The translations under genes were made by a program, and so were the position numbers. Of a stretch of 38,402 nucleotides of DNA, positions 25,754 to 34,232 are shown piece after piece. The notes under the pieces were generated by a model that saw only the letters and a program-made list of their open reading frames with translations, was not told the origin of the DNA and did no database searches. Where the stretch lies: the NCBI RefSeq assembly GCF_023168145.1, contig NZ_BQYK01000007.1, positions 152,158 through 190,559 on the forward strand, read 5' to 3'. Within the stretch, counting starts at the first letter, position 1, and each line of letters opens with the position of its first letter. The stretch is from Sporosarcina sp. NCCP-2222. GTDB taxonomy: Bacteria; Bacillota; Bacilli; Bacillales_A; Planococcaceae.

Positions 25754-26278
25754 ATGAATACGAAAAATTTGATGCTCATGGCCATTTTGGTGGCAGTCGG
25801 TGCTGCGTTGTATCTTGTCATTCCAGGTTACGGGGAGGGCATGAAGCCTGATTTCATGCTAACGATGATGTTTATCGGGATCTTCTTATTCCCTGATGTG
25901 CGAAGTGTCTTTTTGCTTGGCGCGACAACCGGGGTTCTATCCGGAATTTTCACCAGCTTCCCTGGCGGATTCCTGCCGAATATTATTGATAAGTTCATCA
26001 CGGCGTTTGTCATCTTCGCCATCGTTTTATTACTGAAAAAGCTGTCGCAGAAGCTTGTCGTTTCGACAGTGATTGCTTGTATCGGCACCATTTTATCCGG
26101 TACGATCTTTCTTTCAGCAGCGATTTACGTGATTGGTGCCAACGTGCCGTTCGGTTTGCTGTTTGTCACAGTTGTCTTGCCTGCAGTGGCAATGAACGGG
26201 GTTGTCTTCTTCATTATCTATCCAATCATTGTGAATCTATTGAAACGGACATCATTTAAAACAGCTTTATCCAATTGA
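25754..26278 (+). CDS. trpP: Tryptophan transporter TrpP
   Basis: A 174-residue membrane protein with five to six hydrophobic segments (about 7-25, 35-55, 58-78, 85-100, 103-130, 135-165). It starts MNTKNLMLMAILVAVGAALY and resembles B. subtilis TrpP (YhaG), the tryptophan uptake protein of the ECF S-component-like fold. Gene order hit-trpP-ytxH-scoC also fits the B. subtilis yha region. A ribosome-binding GAGGAG precedes the ATG and lies inside NAG repeats that could bind TRAP. A strong terminator follows. Confidence 0.88.
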   Translation: MNTKNLMLMAILVAVGAALYLVIPGYGEGMKPDFMLTMMFIGIFLFPDVRSVFLLGATTGVLSGIFTSFPGGFLPNIIDKFITAFVIFAIVLLLKKLSQKLVVSTVIACIGTILSGTIFLSAAIYVIGANVPFGLLFVTVVLPAVAMNGVVFFIIYPIIVNLLKRTSFKTALSN

Positions 26279-26284
26279 TTGATC

Positions 26285-26313
26285 ACCTTCCGCTTCCAGC
26301 GGAAGGTTTTTTT
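26285..26313 (+). terminator. Intrinsic terminator after trpP
   Basis: ACCTTCCGCT and AGCGGAAGGT form a 10-bp stem with a 3-base loop, followed by seven T residues. Confidence 0.95.
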
Positions 26314-26325
26314 ATTTGTCCAGCC

Positions 26326-26358
26326 CCCGCCGGCAGCATGTTCTTCCTTGCCGGCGGG
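26326..26358 (+). other. Second hairpin downstream of trpP
   Basis: CCCGCCGGCA and TGCCGGCGGG form a perfect 10-bp G+C-rich stem with a 13-base loop. No T run follows. It lies between the trpP terminator and the likely promoter of the YtxH gene. Confidence 0.5.
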
Positions 26359-26369
26359 TCGCCCCTCAT

Positions 26370-26395
26370 GTTTTAATAAAACTATAAAAGGAATA
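26370..26395 (+). promoter_or_regulatory. Possible sigma-B-like promoter of the YtxH gene
   Basis: GTTTTA (26370-26375), 14-base spacer, GGAATA (26390-26395), against the sigma-B consensus GTTTAA-N12-14-GGGTAT. Only a moderate match. Confidence 0.35.
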
Positions 26396-26423
26396 CTATT
26401 ATATAAGGAAGGAGCGGATTCAA

Positions 26424-26786
26424 ATGAAAGCTTCCACATTTATACTAGGGCTTGTCGCAGGCTCGGCAGCCGCAGCTGTTACGGTCCTTTATTCAACTCC
26501 CCAATCGGGCAAAGAATTGCGTGGCTCTGTGAAAAGCGCATCCAGCGATTTGAAATACAAACTCCAGGACGTCAAAGTGAAATTGGCCGATATGAAAAGT
26601 TCAGTCAAGCATTTGGCGAACGAAGCGAAGGAATATATTCCGGAGACTGTTGATGGAGTAAAGGAATCAATTGAGAAATGGCAAATGTCCACCGCTTCCA
26701 ATCAAGTGCGTTTGGAAAAAGAAATTCTCGCGATTCAAAACTCACTCGAAGAGCTGGAGAAATCGATCGCAGAACAACATCGATAA
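26424..26786 (+). CDS. YtxH-domain membrane-anchored protein (YhaH-like)
   Basis: A 120-residue protein with an N-terminal hydrophobic segment (about 5-24, FILGLVAGSAAAAVTVLYS), the YtxH signature TPQSGKELR, and a long charged amphipathic helix rich in Lys and Glu (30-118). YtxH proteins are general-stress associated and of unknown function. It lies between trpP and scoC, matching yhaH. Ribosome-binding site GGAAGGAG precedes the ATG, and a terminator follows. Confidence 0.85.
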   Translation: MKASTFILGLVAGSAAAAVTVLYSTPQSGKELRGSVKSASSDLKYKLQDVKVKLADMKSSVKHLANEAKEYIPETVDGVKESIEKWQMSTASNQVRLEKEILAIQNSLEELEKSIAEQHR

Positions 26787-26795
26787 GTAGTTTAT

Positions 26796-26829
26796 GGGTT
26801 ATCCTGACAATGCGGGATAACCCTTTTTT
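26796..26829 (+). terminator. Intrinsic terminator after the YtxH gene
   Basis: GGGTTATCC and GGATAACCC form a 9-bp stem followed by six T residues. Confidence 0.95.
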
Positions 26830-26881
26830 CATCAGAAAATTAATATTGTTGCAATTCCAACTTTTTTCTTTGTTACTTTCC

Positions 26882-26890
26882 TGCTATAAT
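26882..26890 (+). promoter_or_regulatory. Extended -10 promoter of scoC
   Basis: TGC-TATAAT (TATAAT at 26885-26890). The -35 region is a run of T residues without a good TTGACA match. Confidence 0.6.
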
Positions 26891-26931
26891 GAAAGAACTA
26901 GTAAAATATACGAAGTTGGAGGTATTTTATA

Positions 26932-27504
26932 TTGGAAGAAAAGTTTTCTCGTAAAGAGGCGATGATTTATAGCCAACGGGTTGCCCAAATGTCGAAGGCT
27001 CTTTGGAAAGCCGTTGAAAAAGACTGGCAGCAATGGATACGTCCTTATGATCTCAATATTAATGAGCACCATATTTTGTGGATCGCTTACCATCTGCAAG
27101 GTGCAACGATTTCTGATGTCGCAAAATTCGGGGTTATGCATGTATCGACCGCTTTCAACTTCTCGAAAAAACTGGAAGAGCGAGGATACGTCCAGTTTTC
27201 CAAAAAGGAAGATGACCGACGCAATACATACATCACTGTTACCGAAGAAGGGGAAGCCTTGCTGCAAGATATGAATAAAAACTATTATGATTCTGAGCAT
27301 GGCATTCTGGAAGGCTCTCTTCCCATCAAAAATATTTATGGTAAATTTCCTGAATTTTTGGAAGTGATGTCTGTCATCCGCAATATTTATGGCGAAGACT
27401 TTATGGAAATCTTCGAGCTAGGCTTCAAGAACATAGACGATTCATTTGATGAAGCTGAAGGTGACCTGGTGGCCGTCCATACACCCGAGAAGGCGAGATT
27501 CTAA
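26932..27504 (+). CDS. scoC: Transition-state regulator ScoC (Hpr), MarR family
   Basis: A 190-residue MarR-type repressor. In B. subtilis ScoC represses extracellular protease genes, oppABCDF and sporulation-linked genes during transition phase. The winged-helix region (about 35-105) contains [20 protein letters not shown], the recognition helix [18 protein letters not shown], and the wing [11 protein letters not shown]. Similarity to B. subtilis ScoC continues past the MarR domain ([26 protein letters not shown]). The start is TTG at 26932, 9 bases after GGAGGT. A negative regulator of exported proteases sits near prsA and ecs, which act in secretion. Confidence 0.95.
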   Translation: MEEKFSRKEAMIYSQRVAQMSKALWKAVEKDWQQWIRPYDLNINEHHILWIAYHLQGATISDVAKFGVMHVSTAFNFSKKLEERGYVQFSKKEDDRRNTYITVTEEGEALLQDMNKNYYDSEHGILEGSLPIKNIYGKFPEFLEVMSVIRNIYGEDFMEIFELGFKNIDDSFDEAEGDLVAVHTPEKARF

Positions 27505-27643
27505 TAGCGGGCTGCCGGGCCATGACGAAACCAGGCTAGCTCCCTCTTCTTCTGTTTCCTGTAAACGAGGTAGGGAGGAAAAATAATTTCATTTTCGTTT
27601 TGCTTCTGCTATCATTAAGTAGGAACGAAGAGGAGGTATGGAT

Positions 27644-27829
27644 TTGATCCTTACAGTAACGGTTCTGTTTTCATTATTTTACTTATATCAAATAAACAAA
27701 ATGACATTTGCACTTTGTCAGTCAAGGGAAATTCCTGAGGAAAAACAACCTAAGATCTATCGCACCGTAAATATACTGATTACCATTTTAATTTTATCGT
27801 TTTACTTAGAAGTCCTGTTAAAGGTCTGA
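27644..27829 (+). CDS. Small membrane protein of unknown function
   Basis: About 61 residues with hydrophobic segments at both ends (LILTVTVLFSLFYLYQI and ILITILILSFYLEVLL) and a polar middle (CQSREIPEEKQPKIYR). No family recognised. An ATG at 27638 lies only 1 base after AGGAGG, too close; TTG at 27644 in the same frame is 7 bases away and is the better start. A bidirectional terminator follows and a convergent small gene lies beyond it. Confidence 0.6.
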   Translation: MILTVTVLFSLFYLYQINKMTFALCQSREIPEEKQPKIYRTVNILITILILSFYLEVLLKV

Positions 27830-27846
27830 TGAGTTAACAATTTGAA

Positions 27847-27880
27847 AAGGTCCATTTTCCCGTTAAGGAAAATGGACCTT
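27847..27880 (+). terminator. Bidirectional terminator between convergent small genes
   Basis: AAGGTCCATTTTCC and its exact complement form a 14-bp stem with a 6-base loop. T residues follow on the minus strand (TTTTC), and TTAG on the plus strand. Confidence 0.8.
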
Positions 27881-27897
27881 TAGTAATTAGCTGCTGC

Positions 27898-27990
27898 TTA
27901 GTAATAGAATGCTGCACCTACGATGATCAGCAAGATGAACAGCACAACCAGCAACGCGAAACCGGAACCTTGCCCGCTATATCCACCCAT
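27898..27990 (-). CDS. YjcZ/SscA-family small sporulation-type protein (30 residues)
   Basis: A 30-codon gene: a Gly/Ser-rich start MGGYSGQGSGFALL and a hydrophobic tail VVLFILLIIVGAAFYY. This is the YjcZ family pattern, which includes the spore-assembly factor SscA in B. subtilis. GGAGG lies 7 bases before the ATG at 27990. It converges on the small membrane protein gene and shares its terminator. Membership of the family is clear by pattern; a spore role here is inferred. Confidence 0.85.
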   Translation of the reverse strand: MGGYSGQGSGFALLVVLFILLIIVGAAFYY

Positions 27991-28065
27991 TGGAGCACCT
28001 CCTCTCTCCTATATGGTATGCGGCGCCTTTTTCAGCTCATAGGCTGTTTATCCGATGGAACCTTT

Positions 28066-28094
28066 TTGTTTTCGATACGTTTTTATGGTATAGT
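28066..28094 (+). promoter_or_regulatory. Sigma-A promoter of prsA
   Basis: TTGTTT (28066-28071), 17-bp spacer, TATAGT (28089-28094), about 37 bases before the ATG. Confidence 0.7.
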
Positions 28095-28131
28095 ATCAAC
28101 TGTTGTAGACAAAAGTTAGGAGAGAAAACGT

Positions 28132-29007
28132 ATGAAAAAAACATTAATTGCCGTTTCCTTAGCTACATCCGTACTTGCCCTATCGGCTTGCAGCGATAAA
28201 AAAGCATCCGATGACGAAGTGATCGCATCCACGAAATATGGTAACATTACACAAGATGATTTCTATGAAGAAATGAAAGATGCGATTGGCGTTCAAGTCG
28301 TCGAAAACATGCTTCTTCAAAAAGCGATTGAACATGAATATAAGATTGATGACAAAGAATTGAAGGAAGAAATTAAGAAACAGAAGGATATGTATGGCGA
28401 CAACTTCGATCTATATTTGCAGCAAAATGGCATTACTGAAAAGTTCTTCGAGAAGAACGTGAAATCCCAAATGTTGCAAAAGAAACTTGTTGACTCTTTG
28501 AAGGTTTCTGATGAAGACGTTAAAGCTGGCGTCGAACGTGCAAAAACCGAAGTTCATGCCCGCCACATTCTAGTGGACGATGAAAAAACTGCAAAAGAAG
28601 TCATTCAAAAATTGAAAGACGGTGGAGATTTCGAGAAGTTAGCGAAAGAATACTCCACTGAGCCAGTCGCGCAACAAACTGGCGGTGACCTTGGCTGGTT
28701 TGGACAAGGTAAAATGGTACAACCATTCGAAGATGCAGTATACAAGCTGAAAAAAGGTGAAATCAGCGAACCGGTTAAATCCGATTTCGGCTATCATGTC
28801 ATCGAATTGCTTGATACACGTAAAGCTGAAACAGATAAAACAGATGATGAAATTAAAGCTGAAGTAGAAAACAACTTGAAGAGCGTTGCGTTTGAAGCTC
28901 GTTTGAAAGAACTTGTGAAGGATGCAGATATCGATATTAAGGATGAAGAATTCAAACACGCGATCGATACGTATCTTCCTGCAAAAGAAGAAAAAGCGAA
29001 AAAATAA
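28132..29007 (+). CDS. prsA: Foldase lipoprotein PrsA (parvulin-type peptidyl-prolyl isomerase)
   Basis: A 291-residue lipoprotein that helps exported proteins fold at the membrane-wall interface. The lipobox is LSAC with Cys20 after a short signal peptide. Residues 25-135 form the N-terminal SurA-like chaperone part, and the parvulin domain spans about 140-229 (VHARHILVDD, GGDLGWFGQGKMVQPFEDA, SDFGYHVIELLDTR). The tail is Lys-rich. It should be lipidated by the Lgt in this window. Monocistronic with its own promoter and a strong terminator. Confidence 0.97.
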   Translation: MKKTLIAVSLATSVLALSACSDKKASDDEVIASTKYGNITQDDFYEEMKDAIGVQVVENMLLQKAIEHEYKIDDKELKEEIKKQKDMYGDNFDLYLQQNGITEKFFEKNVKSQMLQKKLVDSLKVSDEDVKAGVERAKTEVHARHILVDDEKTAKEVIQKLKDGGDFEKLAKEYSTEPVAQQTGGDLGWFGQGKMVQPFEDAVYKLKKGEISEPVKSDFGYHVIELLDTRKAETDKTDDEIKAEVENNLKSVAFEARLKELVKDADIDIKDEEFKHAIDTYLPAKEEKAKK

Positions 29008-29016
29008 TGAATGATA

Positions 29017-29058
29017 AAAGGGCTGTCCCGTACGAATTCTCGTACGGGACAGCCCTTT
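29017..29058 (+). terminator. 19-bp perfect hairpin between prsA and yhaM
   Basis: AAAGGGCTGTCCCGTACGA and its exact complement flank a 4-base loop. On the plus strand GTAATTTTTTT follows; on the minus strand TATC. It serves convergent prsA (plus) and yhaM (minus). Confidence 0.95.
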
Positions 29059-29067
29059 GTAATTTTT

Positions 29068-30006
29068 TTATTCAAACGAAGGCTTATAGAAAGAACGATT
29101 ATCGAGCGGGAAAATACGTTCCGTGAATTCTCCCGGTGCTGTTTTGGCCATCGCCCGGTTCAACATATTCATTTTTGCATCTATGTTATCGATATAATGA
29201 AGCATTTCCGCTTCCTTCAGCATCGGACGTTTTGGGCTTCCCCATTCTTCTTTCCCGTGATGGGACAAGACCATATGCTGCAGCAAAGTCACTTCCTCGC
29301 CTTCAATTCCTAATTCATCCGCAGCTTTTGAAATTTCATTCACCATGATGGAAATATGGCCGAGCAAGTTCCCTTCCACTGTGTACTGCGTTGCGATCGG
29401 GCCGGATAATTCTACTACTTTCCCGATATCATGCAAGATGATGCCTGCATAGAGTAAATCTTTGTTTAAGGTCGGATACAACTCGGCAATCGCCTTTCCA
29501 AGCTTCAGCATCGACACGACATGATCGAGCAGCCCAGAGACGTAATCGTGATGATTTTTAGTAGCAGCTGGGTACACCATAATATCCGTCTGGTGTTTCT
29601 TCAAAATATGTCGGGTAATCCGCTGGATATGTGGATTTTTCATCTCAAAGAAAAATTGAAGCAGCTCCTCAAATAACTCTTCCTTGCTCTTTGCAGCGGA
29701 AGGTACGAGGTCAGAAAGGGAGATGCCCTCCTCTTCCTTTGCCGGACGGATGCTTTTGATGCGCAGCTGGTTTTTGCCGCGGTATTCATGGATTTCCCCT
29801 CCGACTTTGACAATCGTAGCGGCAGCATACATTTTTTCCTGCTCTTCGCCCGTGTCCCAAAGCTTCGCTTCAATATCACCGCTTTTATCTTGAAGGATTA
29901 ATGTCATGAACGGACTGCCCTGCTGTGTAATCCCTTTAACGGATTGTTTGATTAACAGAAAAAGATCAACCGGTTCACCGACTTGATGCTCTGCTATTTT
30001 TTTCAT
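29068..30006 (-). CDS. yhaM: 3'-5' exoribonuclease YhaM
   Basis: A 312-residue nuclease with an N-terminal OB-fold (about 15-95, [18 protein letters not shown]) and a C-terminal HD domain (about 155-275) with motifs [25 protein letters not shown] and [10 protein letters not shown]. In B. subtilis YhaM degrades RNA and single-stranded DNA from the 3' end with Mn. ATG at 30006 overlaps the yhaN stop as ATGA, so it is coupled to the yhaO-yhaN-yhaM operon. It ends facing prsA at the shared terminator. Confidence 0.96.
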   Translation of the reverse strand: MKKIAEHQVGEPVDLFLLIKQSVKGITQQGSPFMTLILQDKSGDIEAKLWDTGEEQEKMYAAATIVKVGGEIHEYRGKNQLRIKSIRPAKEEEGISLSDLVPSAAKSKEELFEELLQFFFEMKNPHIQRITRHILKKHQTDIMVYPAATKNHHDYVSGLLDHVVSMLKLGKAIAELYPTLNKDLLYAGIILHDIGKVVELSGPIATQYTVEGNLLGHISIMVNEISKAADELGIEGEEVTLLQHMVLSHHGKEEWGSPKRPMLKEAEMLHYIDNIDAKMNMLNRAMAKTAPGEFTERIFPLDNRSFYKPSFE

Positions 30007-32900
30007 TGAAGAACCGCCCCCTGATTGCTTCCGATTTCGGAAACAGTAATGATGTTTGCTTCATGCAGATGCTTTGTCATCGTTTCGTGGCAAGTGAAAT
30101 AGATGAACTGATGCTCCGCTTGCAATCTCTTCAACAATTTTATCATACGAGAAAGCCGTGTGCCGTCAAAATGGACGAACGGATCATCCATAATGATTGG
30201 AAAAGGCGCTGTCCCGTGCAAGGATTCTGCCAGTGCCAAGCGCAAGGAGATATAAGCTTGTTCCTTCGTCGCCTGACTAAGCTCCATTATCGGAAACAAC
30301 ATATTGTCCTCTTGGCGGATGGCACGGAAAAAGCCTTCTTCTCCTACCGTTAAACCGACATAGCGGCCACCTGTCAAATCGGAAAAATAATGGCTGGCTT
30401 GCCGCAAGACACCTGGCAGCTTTTTCTCTTTCAGTTCAGCCATCGTTTGGCGAATGGCGGCCGCCACCGCTTTTTTCGATGACCATTGTCTAGCTAGACT
30501 TGCAAATTCAGCCCGCTTGTTTTCAAACTGCTGCAGCATGCGTTCATAGGTTTCATTATCCGCCAGCCGTTTGGTCAGATGCGCCAGCCGTACCTTCTCT
30601 TCCAATAAATCTGACTGCTGTTTCGTAACTTCTGTTAACCGGTTTTCCACTTGCCTAGCCGCCTCTTCCAATTCGTTGATGGACAGATCGGTTGGCCAAT
30701 TGGAACGGTCATGCATACGGAGCTGACTTTGCAGATCATCTAATTGCCTGCTTACTAGTTCGGCATCCTGGAAGACATCGAATGCACGATAGAATTCTTC
30801 CTCGGTTGTAGCATCTGCTTCGCTCAAAAGTTCTTCTTTCTGGGATTGCAGCATGGCTGCGGTTTGATTTACCAGTTCGAGTTCCTCTTGCAATCGAAGC
30901 TGTTTTTCCGCGTCTGTCTTCTTTTTCTCCATCTGCTCCTTCTGTAGCATCCATTCATTGCGCAGGTGATCGTAAAGGCTTTCTTCGGGCACTTCTTTTT
31001 CTAACAGACTATGTGCCTCATCCATGCATTCGGCTAGCTTGCGAGAGGCATTCTGATCACGTTGCTGGGCAGCAAATAATTCTCGATCCACTTCCTGAAG
31101 CTCTCGTATCATCCGGAAAATTTCCGGTATGATCTGCAAACTTGGCAGTTCGTCAAAGCCATATGCTTGAAGGAACGTAAACAGCTCGTCAGCAGCCAGG
31201 TCCGTCCTATTATCCGCCATTCGAAGCTCTTCTTCATATGACTTCCGATTCCGCTTCACTGCCAGTAAAGAACTTTCCAGCGCTTCTTTCTTCCGGAGAT
31301 AGCTATCCACTCTGTGAATGAGCGCATCCATCTGTGCTTCTTCCTCCGCATGCTGCGCAATAAATTGTTCCATCTCTTTTCTTTTTGCATCCGATGGATT
31401 CCCACTTCTCGTTTTCACCACGAGGAAAGTGGCAACAGCCCCAATCAGCACGCCACAAATGGCAAGAGTCCATTGTTGGCTGACGATTCCAACGCCTGCC
31501 AGCAGAACGGCCATCAGCAGTAAAGCGAACGGGACGATCCTCTGATTCCCGGCAGGTGTATCCTTCAGTTGAAGGAATGCTTTCGCTTCTGCAAGACGTC
31601 GCTGAACGCCCGGCCAGTCGGCACACTTCTTCTGTTCTTCTTCAGTAGGAGCCAATTCATCCAAGCGCAGCTTGTCTTGCATTATCGTCCTCTCTTCACT
31701 GGCTGTCTGCGCAAGCTGTCTTTGTACATAATCCACTTGTTTCGTTTGCTGGTGCAGCTGATCCAGCAACGTAAGCATTGTTTTCTCCTGCTGGATGGAT
31801 ACATCCGCTTCAAGCAATAAGGCCGCTTTCTCATCATCACGAATGCCAAGGCTGGCAAAATAACGTTCTCGTTTCGTATCCAATAAACGCATTTCCTCGG
31901 ATGCGGCTCTCTTATCAGATCGCCATTGATGCCATTCGGTTTCTCTTGCAACGAGCCGGTCAAGCCGGGGTAGGAACTGCTGATCTCGCATTTCGCCTGC
32001 ACTATTAAGTTTCTCCAGCTCATTTTGAAGGACTTGCCTTCGTGCCAAGATGTCGAGCAATTTGCCGTTGATGATCTCGTACCGACGTATGCCATCCGTC
32101 GGGAACTTCCGAACGGATAGTTGCTCTAACCGAGCCAGTAAACCCCGTTCCTTTTCAATCAATGGAAGCGTCTGGCGCTGCGTTTCTATCAGCTTGCGCT
32201 GCTGTTCCAAATCTCGTTCGTCGTCCTTCAGTTCAACAAGATTTCTGTCAATGGCCATCATACGATTGATAGCAGGAGCGTATTCATCTGCCTGCTCCCT
32301 TTCTTCTTTCAAGGCCTTCTCCAACTCCCGCAACTCCGCCAATCGTACGTTCATTTCGGGAACTCTTCCATTCCTCTTAAAAAGTTCGCCCATTTCCTTT
32401 TCAAGCTTTGATTCTAGCTGCAGCAACGCAACCACTCCGGTCGTTCCTGATGCAAGAAGCGTCCTGCTCAACTGTTCCTCATCCATTTTCTCGAATCCTT
32501 GCAACTGAAGGAGGGAGAAGGAAAAGATCGATTCAAACGAAGAGCGGTCATAGTGGCGGAGAAGCTGCTGGAGCGCCTCTTCTCCTCCGGTAGAACCATC
32601 TTCGAAAAGGACTGTCACTGTACCGGCCGATTTGCCTCGCACGCGTTCTACGATGCATGAACCCCATTCTGGATCGTCGAAATGGACTTGTCCTCCATAT
32701 TTACCTCCTGTCTTCGGCTCATAGCGTTGTAGAACATGATTCTTTTGAGGGAATCCGAAAAGAATATGCAGTAGGAATTGCTGGATAGTCGTTTTCCCTG
32801 CCTCATTATGGCCATAGAGAACGTTGATGCCGTCCTGAAGATCAATTGTCACGTTTTCATGTTTTCCAAAACCATAGATGACCAATTTTCGGATGATCAT
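30003..32900 (-). CDS. yhaN: SbcC/Rad50-like ATPase YhaN (SbcE) with central membrane segments
   Basis: A 965-residue SMC-like ATPase. Walker A GHNEAGKT is at 30-37, long coiled-coil regions run about 170-450 and 500-850, and the Walker [13 protein letters not shown] is near the C-terminus after a [17 protein letters not shown] signature. Instead of a Rad50 zinc hook (CxxC), the apex contains two hydrophobic segments (about 454-472 and 478-497) that look membrane spanning. It partners YhaO, which lies 9 bp upstream. By analogy with Mre11-Rad50 it should act in DNA end processing, possibly at the membrane. Confidence 0.93.
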   Translation of the reverse strand: MIIRKLVIYGFGKHENVTIDLQDGINVLYGHNEAGKTTIQQFLLHILFGFPQKNHVLQRYEPKTGGKYGGQVHFDDPEWGSCIVERVRGKSAGTVTVLFEDGSTGGEEALQQLLRHYDRSSFESIFSFSLLQLQGFEKMDEEQLSRTLLASGTTGVVALLQLESKLEKEMGELFKRNGRVPEMNVRLAELRELEKALKEEREQADEYAPAINRMMAIDRNLVELKDDERDLEQQRKLIETQRQTLPLIEKERGLLARLEQLSVRKFPTDGIRRYEIINGKLLDILARRQVLQNELEKLNSAGEMRDQQFLPRLDRLVARETEWHQWRSDKRAASEEMRLLDTKRERYFASLGIRDDEKAALLLEADVSIQQEKTMLTLLDQLHQQTKQVDYVQRQLAQTASEERTIMQDKLRLDELAPTEEEQKKCADWPGVQRRLAEAKAFLQLKDTPAGNQRIVPFALLLMAVLLAGVGIVSQQWTLAICGVLIGAVATFLVVKTRSGNPSDAKRKEMEQFIAQHAEEEAQMDALIHRVDSYLRKKEALESSLLAVKRNRKSYEEELRMADNRTDLAADELFTFLQAYGFDELPSLQIIPEIFRMIRELQEVDRELFAAQQRDQNASRKLAECMDEAHSLLEKEVPEESLYDHLRNEWMLQKEQMEKKKTDAEKQLRLQEELELVNQTAAMLQSQKEELLSEADATTEEEFYRAFDVFQDAELVSRQLDDLQSQLRMHDRSNWPTDLSINELEEAARQVENRLTEVTKQQSDLLEEKVRLAHLTKRLADNETYERMLQQFENKRAEFASLARQWSSKKAVAAAIRQTMAELKEKKLPGVLRQASHYFSDLTGGRYVGLTVGEEGFFRAIRQEDNMLFPIMELSQATKEQAYISLRLALAESLHGTAPFPIIMDDPFVHFDGTRLSRMIKLLKRLQAEHQFIYFTCHETMTKHLHEANIITVSEIGSNQGAVLQ

Positions 32901-32909
32901 TTTCTCACC

Positions 32910-34127
32910 TCACTCCCCACGGATCATTTCCTTTTCTATGAGCTGTTCCGCCTCCACTTTAATGCGCGAGATATCCGTTTCGTCGAGGACATCCAAGTAC
33001 TTGCTCATTCGCACATGCTGATAAACTTCCTGCAAAGTGGATCGCCAATCATCCATGGCCCAGTCTTCCATCGTCTTGACGATCGAATCGACCATGAGAT
33101 TCGGCGCCGCAAGAATACTTGAAGAATGCCGTTCCAGTTCCAAGCTCCGAATCCAGACAAACGGCTCATTCTCCTCGAGATGTTCCCGCAGCACTTCAAG
33201 CCATTCATGATCTGGCGCTTGGCTAAATAGTTCAGCCGCCTCAGCATCCACCTCTGTCAAAACCAGCTCGAGGATGCGTCCTCGCTTCATTTCACCTGTC
33301 TCTAATGCTTCCTCGCATCGCTGTATCCACTCATTTGCGTGACGCAGCCCGGAGCAGTTTACTTCCACTCGTTCAAAAAGGATTTCTGAAGTCGGCACAA
33401 ATCGAAGCACCGTTTCGCTCTTCGATAACTCCACCTCATAAAATCCTTTCATTCCTTTTTCATTTCGATGCCTGCCTTGAATATTGCCAGGGTAAATAAT
33501 GGCCGGTTCCTCATGCAATTGCTGGCGAAGGTGGATATGTCCAAGCGCCCAGTAATCATACTGCTTTTCAAGAAGCTCTTCCTTCGTGAACGGCGCATAC
33601 ACATCGTGCGTTGCATCCCCTGCGATGCTGCCGTGAAGCATGCCGATTGTCAGGCTGTTTCCTTCCGCCTTGGGATAGTCACGGATCATCGGAGTCCGAA
33701 CATGCCTTTCTTTATAGCTGAAGCCATGAATGAGTATGTCCTCTCCGTTCACTTGGAATTTCACCGTTTCGACTGTATCGGCAAACACATGGACATTGGG
33801 CGGCAAGGCGACCCTTGTCCATGTCCCTCCCAAATGATCGTGGTTCCCATGAGAAAGAATAACAGGGATACCTGCCTCATGTAGCTGTTCCATCCCTTCC
33901 TGAAATTTCAACTGCGCTCTTAAATTTCGATCTTCCCCATCATATAAATCGCCAACAATAAGCAAAAAATCGGGTTTTGATGCGAGCGCATAGTCAATCA
34001 AACGCTGAAATGCCCGGATTGTACTATTCCGGAGTGCTTCCAGCCGGGATGGCGGCAAGTCGGTCATCCCTTTGAAAGGACTTCCAAGATGAAGATCGGC
34101 TGTATGGATAAAACGGATCGTAGACAT
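32910..34127 (-). CDS. yhaO: Mre11/SbcD-like metallophosphoesterase YhaO (SbcF)
   Basis: A 405-residue calcineurin-like nuclease. Metal-binding motifs in order: HTADLHLGSP (residues 8-17), IVGDLYDGED, SHGNHDHLGG, MLHGSIAGD, and WALGHIHLRQ. The region after about 285 is the C-terminal cap that would bind the ATPase coiled coil. It is the first gene of yhaO-yhaN-yhaM. AAGGAGGAG precedes the ATG at 34127. Confidence 0.95.
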   Translation of the reverse strand: MSTIRFIHTADLHLGSPFKGMTDLPPSRLEALRNSTIRAFQRLIDYALASKPDFLLIVGDLYDGEDRNLRAQLKFQEGMEQLHEAGIPVILSHGNHDHLGGTWTRVALPPNVHVFADTVETVKFQVNGEDILIHGFSYKERHVRTPMIRDYPKAEGNSLTIGMLHGSIAGDATHDVYAPFTKEELLEKQYDYWALGHIHLRQQLHEEPAIIYPGNIQGRHRNEKGMKGFYEVELSKSETVLRFVPTSEILFERVEVNCSGLRHANEWIQRCEEALETGEMKRGRILELVLTEVDAEAAELFSQAPDHEWLEVLREHLEENEPFVWIRSLELERHSSSILAAPNLMVDSIVKTMEDWAMDDWRSTLQEVYQHVRMSKYLDVLDETDISRIKVEAEQLIEKEMIRGE

Positions 34128-34161
34128 TGCACTCCTCCTTACACAACGAATATTTGTTCCT

Positions 34162-34170
34162 ATTTTACCA
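34162..34170 (-). promoter_or_regulatory. Possible extended -10 promoter of yhaO
   Basis: Minus strand TGG-TAAAAT (TAAAAT 34167-34162), no clear -35. It lies about 35 bases before the yhaO ATG and after the yhaP terminator. Confidence 0.4.
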
Positions 34171-34199
34171 TATGTAACACGAATAGAAACATAAATATA

Positions 34200-34229
34200 A
34201 AAGGAAGCCCTCCGCAGAAGACTTCCTTT
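34200..34229 (-). terminator. Hairpin after yhaP, probable terminator
   Basis: AAAGGAAG and CTTCCTTT (34200-34207, 34222-34229) form an 8-bp stem; TATATTT follows on the minus strand. Confidence 0.65.
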
Positions 34230-34232
34230 CTT

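Noticed and set aside
26884..27300. Minus-strand frame of 138 codons opposite scoC
   Set aside because: It is antisense to the conserved scoC coding region.
27505..27637. Terminator after scoC (CTCCCT...AGGGAG)
   Set aside because: The stem is only 6 bp with a loop of more than 20 bases and no T run.
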